64,000 nt of DNA from Stercorarius parasiticus (GCA_013396915.1 VWZL01000203.1:2000886-2064885); one strand, 5' to 3'. Counted from the stretch's first letter, positions 23,592 through 37,300 are shown. Made by a program: numbers and translations. The notes: a model not told the origin generated them from the letters alone.

Positions 23592-25887
23592 CCAGAGTCT
23601 GCAGGCATTAGCCTGGTCTGCCAGAGGAGCATCCACAGCTGCGCTGCACACCGGCACTGGGAGGAGGAGGGCAGTGCTCCAGCCCTGTCTCTCCAGCCGA
23701 CTCCAGCTCCTTTACACTTGGCTGCCTCTGGGTTTGTTTTAATAACTCAGCTGTTTGAGCATCATTAAAATGGCTCTGACTGGTGCCTGCGATAAGATAG
23801 AAATCATCATATGAAGCAAAGTGACTCACTCCACCAATAATATTTGCCTGTACTGTTATGAGAATAATGAGGCTGCTACTGTAAGGCTCCCAGGAGCCAG
23901 GTGACAAGGAGAGGGTGGAGGGAGAGGGATTGATTGTGAGTCTTCCTAGAAAGGTGGATGGAAAGGGCCTTTGCCAGACTTGTAGTTTATTATAGTAACT
24001 TTCCTCTTGGGCAGTTTGGGTACTGATACATGTTGCATGCTTCAAGCAAATGTAGCACGGGTTATAATTCCCTCGAAGGAAAGTCAAAACTAGCATAAGT
24101 TGGCACTGGCAGTGGGTGTGTCTGAGCTTTGTTGAAGCTTCTGATGTACACAAACATGCACAGTGAATCACCATATTTTATATAACATTCTCAAAAGAGT
24201 CTGGATCTTGGCATAGCAGAGGGTCTGCGTTTTGGAAGACAAGACACAGACAGCACATGGCTCCAGTTTAAGGATGTTTCTTTAGCAAGACAAAACCTTT
24301 CCTATTCACAAATTCTCCAACATTCCTGACTTTCTGTATTTCCAAATAACGTGGCACCTGGAGGGACTAATTGTAGCTTGCTTTGAACTGAAAATACTGC
24401 TGCTGACCCTGGGTACAATTCAACTGCACGGGAGCTGTGGGCGGGTCATATCAGCATATGCCTATGCAGAGCAGGGTTGAAATACCAGGGCAGGGCTCCA
24501 TGGGCCAAGCGGGCCCAGCATTTGCCTGTACTGATTCTGGCTCTACTCTCCACTCCTTTTCATGAATATCAAATATAAGTGTAAGAGAAGAGATCAAATA
24601 GCAGAGGCTTGCATTCCTGCTCTGCCTGCAAAGGGATGTCTCAGCACATCTTCATTTGAACTATGCAGATATAATTAGTCAATCAGTGATAGGAAGTGAA
24701 ATCTTCCTTGTTTATAACCTGCAATGTGCCAGCAGAAGCTCTCTCAGGTTCCTAAGAAACCACTTCTAATCTTGCCGCGAACTGCAATGAAAGTAGGGGT
24801 GTTTCTTTCCTTCTGACAGTCTCCTACCTCCTCCCAGCACACTGTTAATTGATCCTAATCAATTGCTCAGGTGTTTCATAGGCAGAGTTCAGAAAAATAT
24901 TATCCTGGCAGAATTTCCCAATAGAAAACCCAACTTTTACTTGTATAGATTTTTTTTTACGTAGTCCTCCCCACCCTTCTCACTCTCCTACACCCCCATG
25001 ATGATTATTGTTTCCAAGTTTCTCTGCAGACAAGTGTTTGAATGTGTGGACATTTCCTGACAACCACCAGTGCTGATGCTGCTGAGTCTGTGCCTGCTGA
25101 TCCTGGATGTTTTAGTATTTTGGGTGGGGTCCTCAGCCCTCTCTGGCTCCTTTGTCTTTTCTCAGCATCATGGTGCCAGGGGCACTGATTCTGCAAGATT
25201 CTTGCTTTTAACTGAGGGGGGCGGTTACCTTTTGCACATTTCTGCCTCCAAGAGAGAATTAATGTCAGCTACATACCTTCTTTTCTCCTCTTCCTTTCTC
25301 TACCAAAAATTTTAGTCCCTCTGTGCCTGCTCTTGCCACCAGCTTCAGTTCATTCTGCCTCCTTGCTCTTTCTTACTTAGGAAAGGAGCTGCAGCAATAG
25401 CATCAAAAATATTCCGCAGATACTCATGCGTAAGCAACTGGGCTGCAGCTCAGGATATGTAGAACCAGTTCCCTTTTCCTTGTGTGACCTCGGATAAATT
25501 AATTCTGCTCAGATCTAGAAAGGAAGCTGAGCACTTAAAGTGGGACATAGGAAGATTCTGCAATGCTCAAAACTGCCGCTCGTCTAATGCTTCATGTTGA
25601 AACGTTCCTCAGTTTTCAATATTTAAATCCTCTTCTCGCTCCAAGTCCTGCTTCTGACCATGGCCAGAGGTGACACAGTCTTGACAGGGCTTATACTGAT
25701 GCCCCACCAGGATCCAAAAGCTCAGCTGTCTTCTGTATGCCTGGCCAAAGCAGATGAATGCAAAGATGCACTGCAAAAACGTTTACCAGAACAGTCTTTG
25801 CAAAAGGAAAAGCAATTCACTTCCTTCCAGATGACAGCAGGGAAGCTCTGCAGTGAACACGCACCCAGCAAGGGGAGTCTCTGTGGT

Positions 25888-25913
25888 CAGAGCCACTTCT
25901 CAGAGCCACTTCT
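25888..25913 (+). repeat. 13-bp tandem duplication, two copies
   Basis: CAGAGCCACTTCT occurs twice exactly, head to tail, consistent with replication slippage. Confidence 0.93.
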
Positions 25914-26326
25914 CCCCAGCTCTAGGGCAATACCCAAAATAGAGACCAAGGGAGCATCTGAGCTCTCTACAGCCTGTTTATCGAAGCTGCTCCTTCTGGC
26001 ATGAATATGTAAAAGATTCACTCAACCTGAAAAGGAAGTGGCAAGGAAGTTCTCTTTCCAGCTCATGGTTATCAGGGGCGGGGAGAATCCTGTCCCTCTT
26101 CCAAGGACAGTTTCTGCATTTCTGGTTATGAAAAACCCTTAGAACTAGTACGAAGTGCAGCTGGAACATTCCTCCATAAGCATCCTGACAACTAGGCTAT
26201 AAGCTCCACAAAGGAGAGGACAATCAAGGTGCTTCCCTGTTCTCTGTGTTTCTTTATTGGCGGCCTCACTTGGATCCTTATTGAGGCTGGTGGTTGTCTG
26301 CAGTCTTGTCCAGGGTCTTTGTGCTC

Positions 26327-26354
26327 CTCTATGGAGGGCCCTCTATGGAGGGCT
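26327..26354 (+). repeat. 14-bp tandem duplication, two copies
   Basis: CTCTATGGAGGGC(C/T) occurs twice head to tail with one difference at the last base. Confidence 0.93.
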
Positions 26355-28485
26355 AACCTTGACCAGCAGCCAGACACCCATCCAGATGCTCTCTCACTCC
26401 TCCTCTCCACAGGCTGCATGGAAATAGCTGATCCACCATGGTCCTCACCCTGGTTTGCAGGGGAATCTCTGCTCCGGCACCTGGAGCACCGGAGTCTCCA
26501 ACAGCCCCAGCCTGGTGGAGCCACTAAAGCCTTCACACAGAGCCAACAGGCATGGTGTGGGCACAGCTTGTGGGCCCCACACTTTAAAACAGGAAATAAA
26601 ATTCTCCTCTCTATTTAGTGGTACCACTTTAAATAACTTAAGTTACTCCATGCAAAGTGTTTTGGTAGGAATTGCCTCCTACTATGTGCATGGATAATAT
26701 CTAGCTTTGTGAATCCGTGAATTAAGTTGGAGTCCTAAAGTGCACTGTAATATAAATAGTAAGAATGACTAAGTGAATTCACCTCATTTTTTTCCCCACC
26801 TGTTGTTCACAAGCAAATTCAGAGACAAGATCACTGGAGCAAAGAAAGAAATGTGCATGCATGTCAGAGAAGCATGGTATAGCAATGGATGACATCTGTC
26901 CAACTGAAAGCAGTATTTAGTTGAAATTTTGCATATTCTCAGCAAACTGATCAGAGAATGATGCAGATTACAGATTATTTACAGAAATTATTCATCAGCA
27001 AACAAAACAAGAAAAAAAATGCTGTCTGTGGGCAGTTCAGGAACAGGAAAAGACAAAAAAAATCAAATCCTAGATGCTGTTCATCTAATGAATTATTCAC
27101 ATGCATTAACTAAACACCGATTTGTATTTATACAGCATTTAGTAACACAAAGTGATGTGCAAGCATTATCTTTGTCTACAAAAAAGCTGGATGGGTTAAA
27201 TTAAATCAGAGCTCAGAGATATGAACAAAAGGCATCAGCTGACCCACATAAAATTGTAATTGTTTTTAAAGAAATGCATTTTTTTTATTTTTCATTTTAA
27301 ACCTGGATGCTGAACGCTTCTGAATATCACATCAATATACCGTTTTCTTGCCCATCTCCAGTGCAGATGTAAAGGGAAGTTATTGATGCAGAGTTTATGC
27401 ATCCATTGTAGGCTGTTATTAGAGTTCCCTCTGCTGCTGACTATGCAGCTCTACTTGTAGTGCTCAGGCGCTGGGTACTAACAGAGGCAGGTTCAACGGT
27501 ACATATTACTGAAGTGAATAATACCTCAATTACAGACTGCTGGTCTCCTGAGATAGCACAGGAGCAGCAGGAATAAAAATCCTGAGACTCTGCTCCTGGA
27601 CTTGTGGGTCATAGTTCTGATGTTTCAAGTGAAAAAGAAATATGATTAATGGCACATTATCATTTATCGTATTTGCTCATCTAACAGTTATGTAGTTTTA
27701 TTCCCCAGACATTGCCCTCAGAAATTCTTTTGCAGCCACTAGGCACATTCCTGAAAGTACAGTATGACACTTGCCAGCACCTTGGCAAAGCAGTTACAGT
27801 ACGCAGCTGCGAGATGAGAGTAACCATTATACAAGCAACCATATCTTGCAGTGTATGCCAGAGCCTGTACCTCATTTAATTTTTTAAGGAGCTAGGAATT
27901 AGAAAATGCTAGAAGCGGAAATGTCCTTTCCCTTTTCTTTTAAGCTCCAAGGTGAGGTGGAGGATGCTTCTCAGGTCCATTTCTCTCTTGAGAATTACTG
28001 AATTTTCTAACAGATCCTGACACTGTCTCAAGGTGGTCGCTGACCTCTACCCCACCATGCTCATCAGCGTGGCACCCATGGTGAGCTGGAAACAATGAGG
28101 GGGACCAGTAGGATGTTTTGTTCCTGCAAGTTTGTGTCTCACCCTGAAGCTAGCAAAAACTTGAATACCTGCTCTGCCTAGCACCATCAGGACTCCATGG
28201 TCTCTGCCCAAAAAAATGAAGGCAAAGTAAACTCTGCCCACCAGCACTTACAAATGAATCATGTAAGAGAGGGAAAGCAAGAGAAAAGGGAGGTGACTTA
28301 CTGATGAGAAAACAGAAATTGATCCCAAAGTAACTCTCTCCAGTCCTTCTGTGACATGCTGGCCCCAAAGGAGTCCTTTTAACTTGTGATCAAGCTAGAA
28401 AGTTCTCCCAGGAAAGAAAATCTCACTGACTGATCCTCCAGACTATATTTAAAGTTGAGTTATTTCACTTTTACCAGCTTCCAGG

Positions 28486-28500
28486 AAAAAAAAAAAAAAA
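28486..28500 (+). repeat. Poly(A) run of 15
   Basis: A pure A run. No retroposon body or processed-transcript sequence was recognised upstream, so it is not called as a retroposon tail. Confidence 0.85.
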
Positions 28501-29071
28501 GGAGATGGAGAAATGAGCCTGAATGAAAGCAACAATATTGTCTTGAGCAATTTCATGGGAAAAAAAAAAGTCCTTCCTACTTCCATGCAATCCCAGCTAG
28601 CTAAAATTCAGCCAGCTCCTGAATGTGGGGAAATAATACTTTCCAACCCAACCGTCTGTCACTCCTCATTCTTCAGCATTTTCTTGGTCTCATCCTTAGT
28701 TGCCCCTGAGATGTTACATTTGTCTGATTTTTGTAATCACTAACTTCTACCCACCGTCTCAGAGTATGAGAAGTCCTTGATTACATCTGAGTGCAAATGA
28801 GGCATGGGCACAGACTGAGCCTATCCCAGGAGAAAAAGGATGAAATAGGAGCAGAGATTCAGAGCTGAAAGCCTCAGCTGCCACAAGTCTTGAGGCACTG
28901 TATTGAAACTCTGGAGGACATAAGTCAGGTCATGCTTTTTGCTAGGTGTACAGCTGAACAGAGGATCAGATGATGGTGTCCACCTGAACAAGTGCAGGCC
29001 TCTTAGGCTGAGCCAACAATCAGAAACAGGTGCTTCCAGAGTGCCATCCTTCTCAGCCTAAAGAAGCAATA

Positions 29072-29121
29072 TGAGATGATCTTTAAAGTCCCTTCCAACT
29101 CAAACCATTCTATGATTCTAT
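29072..29121 (+). mobile_element. CR1 LINE, extreme 3' tail only
   Basis: About 50 bases: GATGATCTTTAAAGTCCCTTCC, then AACTCAAACC and the ATTCTATGATTCTAT tail, matching the last bases of the copies at 13.1 and 13.5 kb. Upstream sequence is not CR1-like. It is either a severely 5'-truncated insertion or the surviving end of an older one. Confidence 0.88.
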
Positions 29122-32100
29122 ACATCAGGTGAAGCAGGGCTAAAAGTGTCTAGTTCTCTGCATTGGCATTATAACACAGCCACTCGTCCAGATGTAGGTT
29201 TCTACACAGCAGAGCTAGGAATATAAATACAGCCCCTAGGCTTTGATGGCACCGGGGCAAGGCATCCATCTTCATTAGGCACCTGTACCAGGCAGTACAA
29301 ATACTGCTCCTCTCCATCCCTGGGAAGTGGCTGCTTGGTGAGACTGTGAAAGTGTTCCTGGATGGTGACACAGTAGTGGAGAGAAGGTGGGATGAAGCAT
29401 TTGGCTTTGCCCTGAACTTGGGGGGGGCATAGGAAGCACCTAAACACCTGCATCAGTGAAATAAGTGACCCGAGTTTGGTCCTGGGGGAATTTGTTCAGG
29501 TTTTATAGGAAGCCCCTGGCAGAGACAGATAAAACCTCCTCCAGTACCACAGAATAAGTATTTCCCATTAGTCAACATGTAGACAAAAATATTTCTTTCC
29601 TGCCATTGCTTGGTCTGTCCATGTAGATGCTGAACATTTTGGGATAAAGTGTTTTAAATATGTTCAGTACTCAGTACAGGTAAACTGGTAGAGGAAGAAG
29701 AGTAAATTCCAGGCAGGATCAGTTGGTGCTTTGGTACTAAGTAATTGTAGAAATGGACCAAATTAAGCATCTAAATCTGCATGCCACAGAAATCTTTGAA
29801 AGGTGGATATACGTCTTGCCTTTTAAGTATCACAGGACAACACAGACCTCTAAAGGGCTACTGGTAGTAACCACTGGAGATAGTCCATGACAAACAACAG
29901 AGACTGACAGCCTATTGGCATTATGACTTCCATTGAGTTAATCAGATTCCTCACAATGAGAAAAATGCCAGTGCATCCACAAAGAGGAACATTGCTGTCC
30001 TGCAGGCAGCTTTGAGGAGGATTTGGTTATGTGTTTCAATGAGACATTTAAAATTACACTCATCAGTTTTCAGAAATCTCACTCATTTAAATTGTCACAG
30101 CTCAGTAGCCCCGGGATTTAAGAGTAGAAAAGGGTAAGAGTCATCAGCAAAATCTCTTTACTAATTTATCAGAGAACAGAGAGAGAGCAAATTTTTAGTG
30201 AAAGAAATAAAAAAGAGGAACCTGACTATCCTTTCTGTCCTAGATACTGGATGTCAAGCAGAGACACATTGGTGTGGCTGCTGCTAACCTTGGCAGGTTG
30301 ACAGTAAGAAGCCAGATTATCTGCTGTTGGCTTTTTGTGCTGGTGAAATTAGGGGAAGACAGGGTTAGGTAAAAGGGAAAAGGGGTAGCTCAAAGGAGAA
30401 AGAGTCAAACTGGCCATAAACCAGGTTGCTCTGGTCAGCTGTAGCCCAGCTCCTGCACTGGAGCTCTTCAGAAGGGTGAATGGTGGCTTTGGGAGCAAAT
30501 CTCTCTAAACAGCCTAGTGTATAGATATTTTTTTCTTTACTCTGTGGCTTCAACCCTGTACTAAGAGACAAATAGCCCCATAGAAGTTGCTGCCTCTGGC
30601 AGGCGAGCAGTTGTACATCTCCCCAGCTCCCCGCAGACTGGGTCTCCCTCCTGCATTAGCTGTCAGCCCTTTCTCAGGCAGCTGCGCTCCACCATGTCCC
30701 TCCTATATTAAAGCCCCTCTCACGTTATTTTTTCCAGATCCATAGGTCTGGTAAACATTACTAGCACAGCCCAACGCCAGGCTCTGCTATATGAACATGC
30801 TTCTCAAGTGATAAGACTCAAATTATAGTCTTATTAGAAACTTCAAGAATATGTCAACTTGGGAATCATTTTTTTCATACTTTCCTTTGTCTGTAAGGTA
30901 ATGGGAGGTGACAAGAAAGAGCTGTCTCTTCTGTGGGTGGGAGGCAGGAGGGAAGAGAAGTGAGATGAATGAGAAAAAAAAAATAATCCCTGCTGCAAGT
31001 GTTTTAAGAATTCATCAGGGGAAGAACAATCCTATAGTGCAGAGGGTAAGATTACTTGTGCCCAAACCTCTGGGACATATTGCTAATATGTACAAAGAGA
31101 GAAAAGGCTCTTTCCCATATTCAGGGAATTGCCTTTGCATCCCTGACCACAGTCTTAAGGGGTAGAGGCCCAAAGGGCAACGAATGAAAGCTAACAGAGC
31201 CATCTCTGTCTAGTTTCCAGTAGGCAGGAATTAGCTACTACCTGGAGTCAGGCACCTTTTTGTCAGCATAAGAAGCAGGTGAGTTAGCCTTGCCAGAGCA
31301 GGCTGTAGAGAGCAGATTAGCAGGTGTCAGGGCAGGAATTGATACTGCTGGAGCCCTTCTACACCAGCCCCATGGATAAACGGGACCTGTCTTCTGGTTT
31401 TCTCAGATGAGACAATCTAAGACCTTGTAAAAGTGTTAAATGCACTTACAAGGAGGAGGGCTAGGAGCAGAACGCAAATGCCTAATGCCAGTGAGACGGG
31501 TGAGTACCAAGCTTCAGGAGTGCCCCTGGGCTGTGCGTGGCTCCTGGTCAGCACCCACCCCGCGAGCACTGGCAGAAATTACCCTTAGCCGTGCTGCTGG
31601 GAAGGACTGACAGAGAAGGGATGTGTATGAATAGCAGGACACCTTCTGTCTCTGGCATTCATATTCTCATTCTTCTGGATCTGTTGTGCTGCTATGTACA
31701 ACTTGAAATGGGGACCCATAAATGGCACCCAGTGGTGAGACATCTCCAGGTTCCTGCCTCTCACACTTCTGCCAGTCCCACAGATCATGAGAAAACACAG
31801 CCGTTTCTAAAGAGGGTGGTCCTTTAATTCCAGCTTGAAGAGGCTGGGGGTGTTTTTTGTGCTCTGAAAGCCTCTGATTTAATTTCCAGCCACTAGCATT
31901 TTTAGGAATGAAGAACAAGTTACGGTGTCTCTGCCAAGCTCCTTCACAGTGGTTCACAGGTCTTGTACCCTGCTGTTCACTGGTTTACATGCTGTTGACC
32001 ATCCCCTGAATATGCTACCTCACAGGTAGACTGACTGTCTAGACTGAGCATGGCCAACATAATCTATAAGAATGGTTTCATGGTGGCACAGCCTTAACCA

Positions 32101-33139
32101 TAAAGATGTTTAAAATTCTTATAAGCCTTTACAACTTTGCCAGAAAAAAAACAAGGCAAGATACCTACACAGGAAGTGAAATAATCAAGTAGGTATTAGC
32201 AAGAATGTGTAAGGGATTGAAAAAGGTGAAAGACATAGAGAGCAAAAAGGGCATGTCTCCAAGACTTGGGAAATACCTGCCATTGTAGTGTTCTTTTCCA
32301 GCTTTTCTCAGCTGCAAGCAGTAAGACTTTCCTTCTGTGTCATATGCCTGTTAAGCAACGAGCTAATATCCTTCATAAGTGAATAGAAAAATGAAGAAAG
32401 AAAAAGCAAGGCCACCTGCATTCATGACTAAGCCTTCTTATTTAAATTCAAACTCCTTTTCCTTTTGTGTGAAGTGAAAATTCAGCGGTCCTGATTCACG
32501 ACATCATTACTTCGGACATGTGGCTGTGGCTGTGCTGCACAACACGAAGGCAGGTGATAATTACCTCACTCTGAGCCAGGATGATATGGGTATTCAAGTT
32601 TCCCTGGCTATTTCTAACCAGCCCTGCAGCTTGGGTAGTGTTACTGCAACAGCAGTAACGTCAGTGAGTCTGATTCTCTGATGATTATTCCAAGCCATAT
32701 CTATCAGTATCAGGAGTGGAGTTCAGCCATTGAGATGTTACTGAAGTTGTACAGTGCAGTAAAATGTATGATGGTTCACCTGTTTAAAACTGCAGTAACA
32801 TATTAGTGTGACAGACTAGGTATTCTTTAGCGATCTTTATGTTTTTCTGATATTACCAAATGTGGCAGGTGAAACGATGTACCAATGTATTGGTTTTGTG
32901 TGACATGCAAAAGTTTACTCACACCACCCCCATTATATTTGATGGCAAAATATTTACTGGTCTTGTACCTACTTCTGATTTTTAGTTTGATCATGAATGA
33001 CACAAATTTTACAAATTTAAGCACGAATTACTATTACTGTTACTAAAAATTCCTGTCTCTATTTTCACTCATAACTGAGATTTAATATGCAGGAATGCAG
33101 GAGTTGAGAGTTGAATTGTCTGCGTAACTGCAAATCCTC
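29122..33139. other. Non-coding unique DNA, no gene seen
   Basis: No exon or RNA gene recognised. A weak minus-strand MIR-like block lies near 30058-30125. Open frames are under 100 codons and have no known domain. Confidence 0.55.
32640..32659. repeat. Small hairpin, 8-bp arms
   Basis: GTTACTGC and GCAGTAAC are exact reverse complements separated by ACAA-type four bases (AACA). Arms this short can arise by chance, so no function is proposed. Confidence 0.6.
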
Positions 33140-33255
33140 TGCATTGTCTTCAAGTGCCTCATTTCCCCAGCTGTAAAATGGAGGGCTGCCTTACCTCACA
33201 TAGAGATTTTGAGGCTAAATACTCAGTAAAGATTGTGAGGTGTTCTCAAAGATTC
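33140..33255 (+). mobile_element. MIR-family SINE relic
   Basis: The run GTGCCTCATTTCCCCAGCTG, then TAAAATGGAGGG, then TTACCTCACATAGAG and TTTTGAGGCTAAAT, follows the plus-strand MIR core and 3' part in order. The correspondences are the GCCTCAGTTTCCCC...CTGTAAAATGGGG, TACCTCACAGGG and TGTGAGGATTAAAT blocks. Divergence is heavy but the colinearity of four blocks makes chance unlikely. The tRNA-derived 5' end is not recognisable. Confidence 0.72.
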
Positions 33256-33364
33256 CAGAACTAGGGTCTATATGATTAACTAAACCAGACAGACGAGGGC
33301 CTCACTGGCTGCAACATATTTGTGTGAATAATTCAGGGAATACTTTAAGAAATACTATCAGGAT

Positions 33365-33393
33365 TTTTTCATGAACTAATTGTTCATGAAAAA
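33365..33393. repeat. Inverted repeat, 12-bp arms with 5-base loop
   Basis: TTTTTCATGAAC (33365-33376) and GTTCATGAAAAA (33382-33393) are exact reverse complements around TAATT. On transcription it would form a short stem-loop. It has no surrounding gene to attach a role to. Confidence 0.92.
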
Positions 33394-34266
33394 GGGCTAA
33401 ATTAAACGGTTTATTCACATGTAACAACTGATTCAAAAAAGCTTTAGTAACTTTTACAAGCCTTTACCAATGAAGAAACCAGGGGTGAAGGAAGCTGCTG
33501 AGAGCAGCAACAGGAATCAACACCAGAGACAGTAAGAGAATTGAGAAAACCCCGGCTTGCAGTCCAGCAGACAGATCATCTGGATATCTGGGTTTTGGTT
33601 TTGAGTGTCCAACATTTGATTTATAAAATAACTCAAAATTTTCCCAAAAGTATCAAATCTGCAAAATGAAGCTTCACCAGTTTTTCCCCAATCCTACCTC
33701 TGACTCACAAGTAATCACAACAATAGCTCTTCTGAAATACAGTTGTAAACATTTGCCCAGGCCATGGTCGGAAATGAGCTTCGCTGCTAAACACTGGAAG
33801 TCCCAGGGTTTGGCTGCCTGCATGGTGCCTTCACAGCATGTGCAAGTTCTTAACTGGGAGCTTAGGAGTCTATATATTAATTTCATTGTCATGGCTCACA
33901 AAAGCAGATGAAGAAGTTTTCTGAAAAGGAAAAAAGCTAAGGTCATTATAGTGGCTCGGTAATGCAAGCAAGGTAGAGAAACTTAGAGAAGACACTGTAT
34001 TCTGTGTGCTGCCGCGGACCAGCTCTACCCAAAACTGAGATGAGCTCTGGTTCTGCCATTTGGAAAGCAAACTCAGCCCCTGAGTTTATGCTGAAGTAAT
34101 GTTTTTGAGCACCTTTCTAACCTTCTACAGATGTTCCCATAGACCATGGAAATGTCTCTATTCAGATGATATTCTCTAAGATCATTTCTTTTTATGCAGC
34201 ATAAGTTGTTCAACAGTTTTTTCATTTGTTTCTTTTCAAAGTCATTTCTCTTTTCCCTGTCCTCAT

Positions 34267-34314
34267 AAACAACTTCCTCAGTGTCCTCTCAAACAACTTC
34301 CTCAGTGTCCTCTC
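34267..34314 (+). repeat. 24-bp tandem duplication, two exact copies
   Basis: The 24-base unit at 34267-34290, beginning AAACAACTTCC and ending GTCCTCTC, is repeated exactly at 34291-34314. It is the longest exact tandem duplication seen in the window, and the absence of mismatches suggests it is recent. Confidence 0.95.
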
Positions 34315-37300
34315 ATCAGACCTAATCTCCTATAAGCAGATTTTTTTTCCTCTCAAATTCACGGTTATTGAGGGGCATGGATCTACCACGTCCCAGGCAA
34401 GACACTCGGGGACTGACTTTTGTTTACAGAAGGACTCATTTTTATCCTGTTTTGATAAGTGAAAAAGGACAGGTGTTTCAGGGTAAGGAGACATTAGCAG
34501 TAAGATGCAGGTTCTCAGTTGAAATGAAATGGACCCTGTTAAATTATTTTCACTACAAGATTGTGTAGAGGGCTCAATCAGAGACTGTGGCAGTGTTCAC
34601 ACAGGTAATGAAAAGATTTTACAAGTCTATGGTCTTGTAATTGGACTCTCATGGCTGGATGTTTATGTCTGCACTGAATCACAGTGAGGTAAGGTAAAAA
34701 CACCCACCCAGACAGCTCTAGTGATTAAACCAAAGTTGAAGTTCAGAATGAGTTAAAAAATGCCATTTGAAAGAATAAATGGGCACAGAGGATCTGGGAA
34801 AGCAACAGAGCAGCATCCGGAGAAGAGTATTTTCAAATTGTATTCAGATCTGAATGTGACTATCTACGTTGAGTAAAAATCCTCCAATAGCCCTGCATAT
34901 TAGCCAAGCAAATATTTTTAAAGTTATATAAGAAAAAAGGATTTGTTTGACTAGGCTATTGAAGTATGGTTTGGATTTATGAATTAAATATTCTTTTTAA
35001 TAATATCAATATTTCAAGAAAGGCAAGGAAATCATCAGCAGGAATCAATATGATTTTTAGACACTGAGTCAGAAACATAAAGACATCCACTGAAGGAATA
35101 GCTAGCATTTGTTAATTTGTCTTTAATTAGTGCTGCTGAGCTATCTTTTTGTCTTGTCCTTGGTGTCTTGCAGTCATGTTTAAATGGGGTTTTGACAATG
35201 TAAAATCTGCAGTGATTAGAAAAAAACCCTCATTCACTAAAGTGCTGTGGCAAAAGATCACTTTTTTTACCAATTCCAGAAAGCTGTATAGATCCTTTTG
35301 TGAAAATATCTCAGCACCTGAAGGTTTCCAGTGCATCACCCCCATAATATCTTTGCAGGTCAGGAAAGCACTGTAATTTCCATTTCACAGGCGAAGACAG
35401 AGAAAACAGGACTCATGGCCAGCTGGTCTCTCCCTCTTGTGAAATGAGATACAGCAGAGGCAGATTACCAGACCTGAGAATTAAAACAGAGCTGCCCAGA
35501 GTGAAGGCCAGATGTAGACCATATGCAGTCAATGCAAGTGAAGAGATCTAGAGAACTTTTCCTGGGAACAAAATCAGATATTTAGGTGATGAGTTCAAAC
35601 AAGTGACACAAAACACTGTACACCAGCCTAACCCTGGAAATAACCTACACAACATCCACTTTTGGGACTACAAAAGGAATCTTTAGAGTGTCTAAGGCAT
35701 TGAGAAATAAATTCAGAACAGAGTACAACCACCCCTCTTTATCTATGCCCTCTATGTACCTACAGGCCAATTACAAGGGCAAGCCCGGGGAAGCAGGTTA
35801 TGTGTGGGTTCATATCCTGTGACGATACCAGACCCAGTTGTTCCACGTTCTGCCAGCACCTAGACTGGAGAGCAGAGGCAGCTGTTCAGGAAGGATGGAA
35901 TTGGTCAGAGGAATCTGAGCAATTTAGGATCCTTCATCCAAAGGAATACCCCTCATGCAGCTCTTCACCCCAGGAAGAAATTCAGACAGGACTTGTGCCC
36001 AGCATTTTGTACTGACTAAGTGCAGATTAGGCACTACCTGAGTCTCCTCAGAGGATGCCTATGTGTGTAAATGCCCCTCATCATCTTCAGTCTTCCAGGA
36101 ACTTGCCCAGGATTATAAAGGAGTTCCATAAAAGACAGTAGGCTGGAAGTTGAGTTATCCAAGCCCCAAACCACGCTCCTTCATACATAAGACCTGCCTT
36201 TTCCTACATATATAAAGAAGTTACAAATATCAGACACATAACGAGTTTGGGCTAAAGTATTTTTAAGCCAGATAGGGATTTATCTAGTTCACATCAATTT
36301 TAATGGAAATCACGTGCCTGAATGCACCAGGACTTCAAAAAATTTTGCCCTGATTTTTCTCTAGTGTTAGACTGTCCATTCTTGATTGCATCTGGGAAAA
36401 AAAAAACAAAATGAACAAACTATTCTAACCTGGAGTTCTCAAGCTGATATATACAGGTTAAGATCTCAGACATCTTTCTTTTTCTCTGTGACGTATTTCT
36501 TTTCCTCTTCTTCCCTCTCCATTTTTAAATATACTCACTTCGTTCATAGTTTGGGCTAGCTGGTGGACTTCTAAGACAATAAGAATGAGAAACCTGATAA
36601 TGCCTTGAGTGATTGATTTTTTTGCTGAAATGGAAGTGGATTTGTTAGTGGAATTTGAGATCGATATTGTATTTATTTATTCATTTCTGTCTTTGCTTGA
36701 GTGTAATCTTACAGTCCTTGGCACTTAGACGTAGACCATTTGTTAAGAAGGCTGTTACAGTGGGATTTATTATACATTTTTACAGATTTATTTCCTGTTA
36801 GATAATTCGGTGGATGTTTCATGTACTGCATCTGGATAATAATATAAAAGGACACCATGCTTGTAAAATTGAACGGAGTCTTTATTAGTAGAATAATTTA
36901 CAGGCACATTGCAGCCACAGTTGGCAATCTCACTCTGCATATACTCACTGACTTCCCAACAACTCTCCAAAACTGTCCTCCTGGCTCTTTCTTCCACATT
37001 TCATGCTTTGACCACTCACCCCTTCCTCCTGTATGTACTGATCATTGATTTGCTGGGGACAAGAGAAACCACTGCTTACATCACTGTCCAAGGTTGTGAG
37101 TGGACTGATAACAAGTAGTACATGGAAAACAGGGACAGTGAGATAATTAAAGGTAGAGGGCCAGATGGAGTCAGATATAGTGCTCTCATACCCCAGCACA
37201 AATCAAAAGATGCACAGAAACAACACAAGCCTATGGCAGTGGAAAAAATAGACGCAGCAGCAGCACTCCTTTCAGGTGGTCTTACTCCTTCCCTGACTCC

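Larger units (their letters stand above)
23592..29071. other. Non-coding unique DNA, no gene seen
   Basis: It includes the longest open frame in the window (minus strand, 23608-24174, 188 codons). This frame starts just beside LTR copy 2 and has no domain, signal peptide or repeat I can recognise, so I treat it as chance. A run of 15 A lies at 28486-28500. Two short tandem duplications are listed separately. A weak MIR-like block near 25485-25525 is not called. Confidence 0.55.

Noticed and set aside
23608..24174. Longest open frame, 188 codons on the minus strand next to LTR copy 2
   Set aside because: No domain, signal peptide or repeat structure; no promoter or splice context beyond the nearby LTR; the length is compatible with chance in 64 kb read in six frames.
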